Shown: positions 61,869 through 64,000 of the stretch, one piece after another
Numbering within the stretch: the stretch's first letter is position 1
Layout of the letters: every line of letters begins with the position of its first letter
From: Acholeplasmataceae bacterium
Lineage (GTDB): Bacteria; Bacillota_I; Bacilli_A; Acholeplasmatales; Acholeplasmataceae
Length of the DNA: 64,000 nucleotides
Reading direction: 5' to 3'
Assembly: GCA_030603805.1 (NCBI GenBank)
Contig: JAUVXD010000001.1
Location: forward strand, 377,518-441,517
The notes under the pieces: model-generated
Told to the model about the DNA's origin: nothing
Seen by the model: the letters and a program-made list of their open reading frames with translations, nothing else
Databases searched by the model: none
Translations under genes and position numbers: made by a program

Positions 61869-63470
61869 CTATAAATTCATTATACCCTTTTTTCTGATAT
61901 TCTTTATTTCATCAAACGCTTTTTTATAGACAGGTATCATTCTTTTTTCTGTCACATGATTAAAAACATCATCTAAATCAAACCATTTCACATCTTTATG
62001 TTCTTTTGGATTGACGAAAATCTCTTGATCTTCATCCGCGATGAAAAGAAAGGTCGCATTTAAGTGCAAATGGTCTGGAATATAAGCACCATGCTTAAGA
62101 TGGTTTGTAACTTGAATCACATCAATGGTGAAAATATCATGAGAATAAGGATGTATCTCTTTTAACCCTGTTTCTTCCATCGCTTCTTTCATCGCAACTT
62201 CTAAAAGATTAGGGTTTCCATCATTATGTCCACCGACCCAAGCCCAAGAATCATAGATATGATGATAGGCAAACAAAATCTTGGTCATTTTAGGATTAAT
62301 AATAAAGGCTGATGAGGTGACATGAGCCGCTAAATTGGTTCGTAAAAGACAATCGGAATTGTGTTTGATAAACTGTAAGATGAGTGCTTGATCTTTTGAT
62401 TCTTGTTCATTTTTTGGTAGATATGATCCAAACGCTTCTTGATAACTCACGGATAAAACCTCTTTTTCTAATTGATAATAAAGATAATTTTTTTGTGGAT
62501 TGCCTTCACTTAATGTATAGGTTTTGATGACTCTCGAAAAGCCGGATTGCTTCCAGAAATGGCGTCCTCTTTCATTTTTAGCTGAAACGCCTAAACCCAT
62601 TTTTTTCATAAGATTTCGTTTTGTATAATCCGTGAGATGTTCGATAGTTTTATATCCATATCCCTGATTTCTTAAGTTGGAATCAATGATCATCAGAGAT
62701 ATCCAAAATGTGTCCTTTGTAGGGTATCCTCGATATCCCATCACAAATCCAAGAATACTCCCAAGATAATCTTTAATGGATAGTAAATCAAAATGGTCTT
62801 TTGTTGCACCTTCAATCGGTGGTAAATCTCCCTCAATAAAACATTTTTTAATAAAATCGGGCTCTGGTTGAACACCATTATGAACCTTCAAATCCTGATA
62901 TGAAAGATTGATTTCTTCTAAACGATCTAAATCCATCATATCTGCTTTTTCTAAATAGATACTCGATTTTGCCTTTTTGTAAATATCCTCGATCAGTTTG
63001 GATTTTCCGTCTATATAGGCATCAATATCATAGCGATGTTTTTCTGCTAATTCTTTTTTTAACGCTTCATATTTTAATCGATCATCGACGTTTTGTCTTA
63101 ACCAGTTTCTAAGATATAGATGATTTTTAAAGGCTTCAGCATCGTTAAAGGTGACATAAAGATGATACTTAAACCCTAAATCTGGTCCTGAAAATGCATA
63201 TCGATCTTGAATACCTAAATCACCACGATTAACAAATCCTTGTTTGATTAAAACTTCTTCAATTTTTAGGAAATCTTTTCTTTCAATGACGATATCACAA
63301 TCAATGATTGGTTTTGATGCAAGACCAAAAACCGATGTTGACCCTACGTGTTCAATTGTTACATTAAATGCTTTTAAAATCTCTAAAAGTTCTCTTTTGA
63401 GTTTAAGAAAATCATCTTGCCATGATGCTTGATAATCTAAAATAATAACTTCTTTTGTCAAAAATGACAT
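61869..63470 (-). CDS. GrpB - GNAT acetyltransferase - NUDIX fusion protein
   Basis: 533 residues, three modules. Residues about 1-165 are GrpB/UPF0157-like (YQASWQDDFLKLKRELLEIL, IEHVGSTSVFGLASKPIIDCDIVI). About 175-330 is a GNAT domain (SLMIIDSNLRNQGYGYKTIEHL, GVSAKNERGRHFWKQSGF). About 345-530 is a NUDIX hydrolase with GGHNDGNPNLLEVAMKEAMEETGL, a K in place of the usual R of the Nudix box. Substrates unknown; such a fusion may join nucleotide, CoA or antibiotic detoxifying activities. GAGGTTT ribosome site overlaps the previous stop region. Confidence 0.85.
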   Translation of the reverse strand: MSFLTKEVIILDYQASWQDDFLKLKRELLEILKAFNVTIEHVGSTSVFGLASKPIIDCDIVIERKDFLKIEEVLIKQGFVNRGDLGIQDRYAFSGPDLGFKYHLYVTFNDAEAFKNHLYLRNWLRQNVDDRLKYEALKKELAEKHRYDIDAYIDGKSKLIEDIYKKAKSSIYLEKADMMDLDRLEEINLSYQDLKVHNGVQPEPDFIKKCFIEGDLPPIEGATKDHFDLLSIKDYLGSILGFVMGYRGYPTKDTFWISLMIIDSNLRNQGYGYKTIEHLTDYTKRNLMKKMGLGVSAKNERGRHFWKQSGFSRVIKTYTLSEGNPQKNYLYYQLEKEVLSVSYQEAFGSYLPKNEQESKDQALILQFIKHNSDCLLRTNLAAHVTSSAFIINPKMTKILFAYHHIYDSWAWVGGHNDGNPNLLEVAMKEAMEETGLKEIHPYSHDIFTIDVIQVTNHLKHGAYIPDHLHLNATFLFIADEDQEIFVNPKEHKDVKWFDLDDVFNHVTEKRMIPVYKKAFDEIKNIRKKGIMNL

Positions 63471-63479
63471 AAATAAACC

Positions 63480-64000
63480 TCAACTAACTGAAGATTCTAG
63501 TATTTCAAATGTCTGATTGGTTGGATCAATTGAAGCCATAGCACCATAAGGTATGGTCATCATAGGTTCTGTATGACCAAAGGGACAATTATATAAAATG
63601 GGGATCTCTGTTAAGCTAAATTCTTTAAATATTTTGATGATGCTCACCTGATATTCATTAAAGTAAATATTTTGGTAAGGTTTTCCAAATAACACACCTC
63701 GTGCCTGTTGTAAGATACCTAAAATGCCATAACTTCTTAACATATATTCAAGTTGAGATGGTGTGATTTGGTCTTCTGAAGTTTCAAAGAACAAAATTGA
63801 GTTCTCTAAGTCCTTAAGAGATGGCATGAGTTTTGTGCCTTTGGCAAACTCTAAAACTTCTATACACCCACCAAATAATTTCCCAAAAACTTTCTTTTTA
63901 CCTTGAAGGGTTAAGATACCCTCGTGAGGTACCATGGTTTTTCTTAAATGCTTATGTGTTTCTAACCACTCGATTCGATCACCTGTCCATGTACTTGGCG
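63480..64000 (-). CDS. S66 family peptidase (LD-carboxypeptidase/MccF-like), C-terminal part
   Basis: Partial; the frame is open to the right edge (PSTWTGDRIEWLETHKHLRK precedes the internal Met at 63935), so the true start is outside. MVPHEGILTLQGKKKVFGKLFGGCIEVLEF, ILFFETSEDQ with the catalytic glutamate, QARGVLFGKPY, and PILYNCPFGHTEPMMTIPYGA with the catalytic histidine are S66 motifs. Such enzymes trim peptidoglycan tetrapeptides (LdcA) or degrade microcin C-type compounds (MccF). Which of the two cannot be decided from this part. Confidence 0.85.
   Translation of the reverse strand, partial: PSTWTGDRIEWLETHKHLRKTMVPHEGILTLQGKKKVFGKLFGGCIEVLEFAKGTKLMPSLKDLENSILFFETSEDQITPSQLEYMLRSYGILGILQQARGVLFGKPYQNIYFNEYQVSIIKIFKEFSLTEIPILYNCPFGHTEPMMTIPYGAMASIDPTNQTFEILESSVS

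Noticed and set aside
1-64000. Mycoplasma-type code with UGA as tryptophan
   Set aside because: UGA ends many genes at the expected family length (for example dapA, dapF and exported protein E) and UGG is used for tryptophan.
1-64000. CRISPR arrays, tRNA or rRNA genes, insertion sequences, prophage
   Set aside because: None seen. The repeats found are short operator-like or riboswitch elements, and the large repeats are paralogous genes rather than mobile elements.

Overview
The window is AT-rich and gene-dense, and most genes lie on the minus strand. UGA is a normal stop here (for example at 18408-18410, 49381-49383 and 51254-51256) and tryptophan is UGG, so the code is the standard bacterial one. 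The gene content (PotABCD, a GTP-type PEP carboxykinase, SipW-like signal peptidases with YAWFT-type exported proteins, lysine synthesis through acetylated DAP intermediates, EAL/GGDEF proteins) fits a low-GC Bacillota, possibly a standard-code Mollicutes relative (Acholeplasma/Izemoplasma/Haloplasma type). That placement is inference; no rRNA or other marker gene is present.

Left end (1-10.3 kb): the 5' end of a uronate-pathway oxidoreductase (uxaB-like) and a MATE transporter share operator-like sequences. A spermidine/putrescine ABC operon follows (potA-B-C-D, minus strand; PotA carries a coiled-coil insertion). On the plus strand are two unknown small genes and a TetR-controlled ABC exporter with a consensus promoter and an 8+8 bp inverted repeat as probable operator.

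Centre (10.3-42.3 kb): the standout feature is two tandem, paralogous copies of a surface-protein cassette, all on the minus strand. In transcription order each has three exported proteins with an IWxEGxDPD-like C-terminal motif (A, B, C), a SipW-like Ser/His signal peptidase, a membrane-anchored McrB-like AAA+ ATPase, three more exported or anchored small proteins (D, E, F) and a giant secreted protein of about 2,330-2,450 residues with a GLUG-type beta-helix (G). The copy at 10.3-27.7 kb also has a 611-residue coiled-coil protein and a second signal peptidase. It is preceded and split by two c-di-GMP-I (GEMM-I) riboswitches, each with a perfect TTGACA-N17-TATAAT promoter and an intrinsic terminator. 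The copy at 28-42.3 kb has one extended -10 promoter and no riboswitch.

Next to it (42.5-46.6 kb) are two overlapping genes for membrane GGDEF-EAL proteins, one with an intact EAL phosphodiesterase signature and one degenerate. Sensor, second-messenger turnover and riboswitch-controlled surface genes therefore sit together. I read the region as a c-di-GMP-controlled system for exporting and assembling a fibrous or adhesive cell surface, apparently without a direct described counterpart.

Right end (46.7-64 kb): a lysine riboswitch heads a complete lysA-lysC-dapF-asd-dapA-dapB-dapH-aminotransferase operon. The missing step (N-acetyl-DAP deacetylase) is probably the M20 peptidase gene about 2 kb away, beyond a divergent hybrid histidine kinase. 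The rest are ogt, a LURP-one-like protein, GTP-PEPCK, a nucleotidyltransferase-fold protein, an MBL-fold hydrolase, a GrpB-GNAT-NUDIX fusion and a partial S66 peptidase. I saw no tRNA, rRNA, CRISPR array or insertion sequence.
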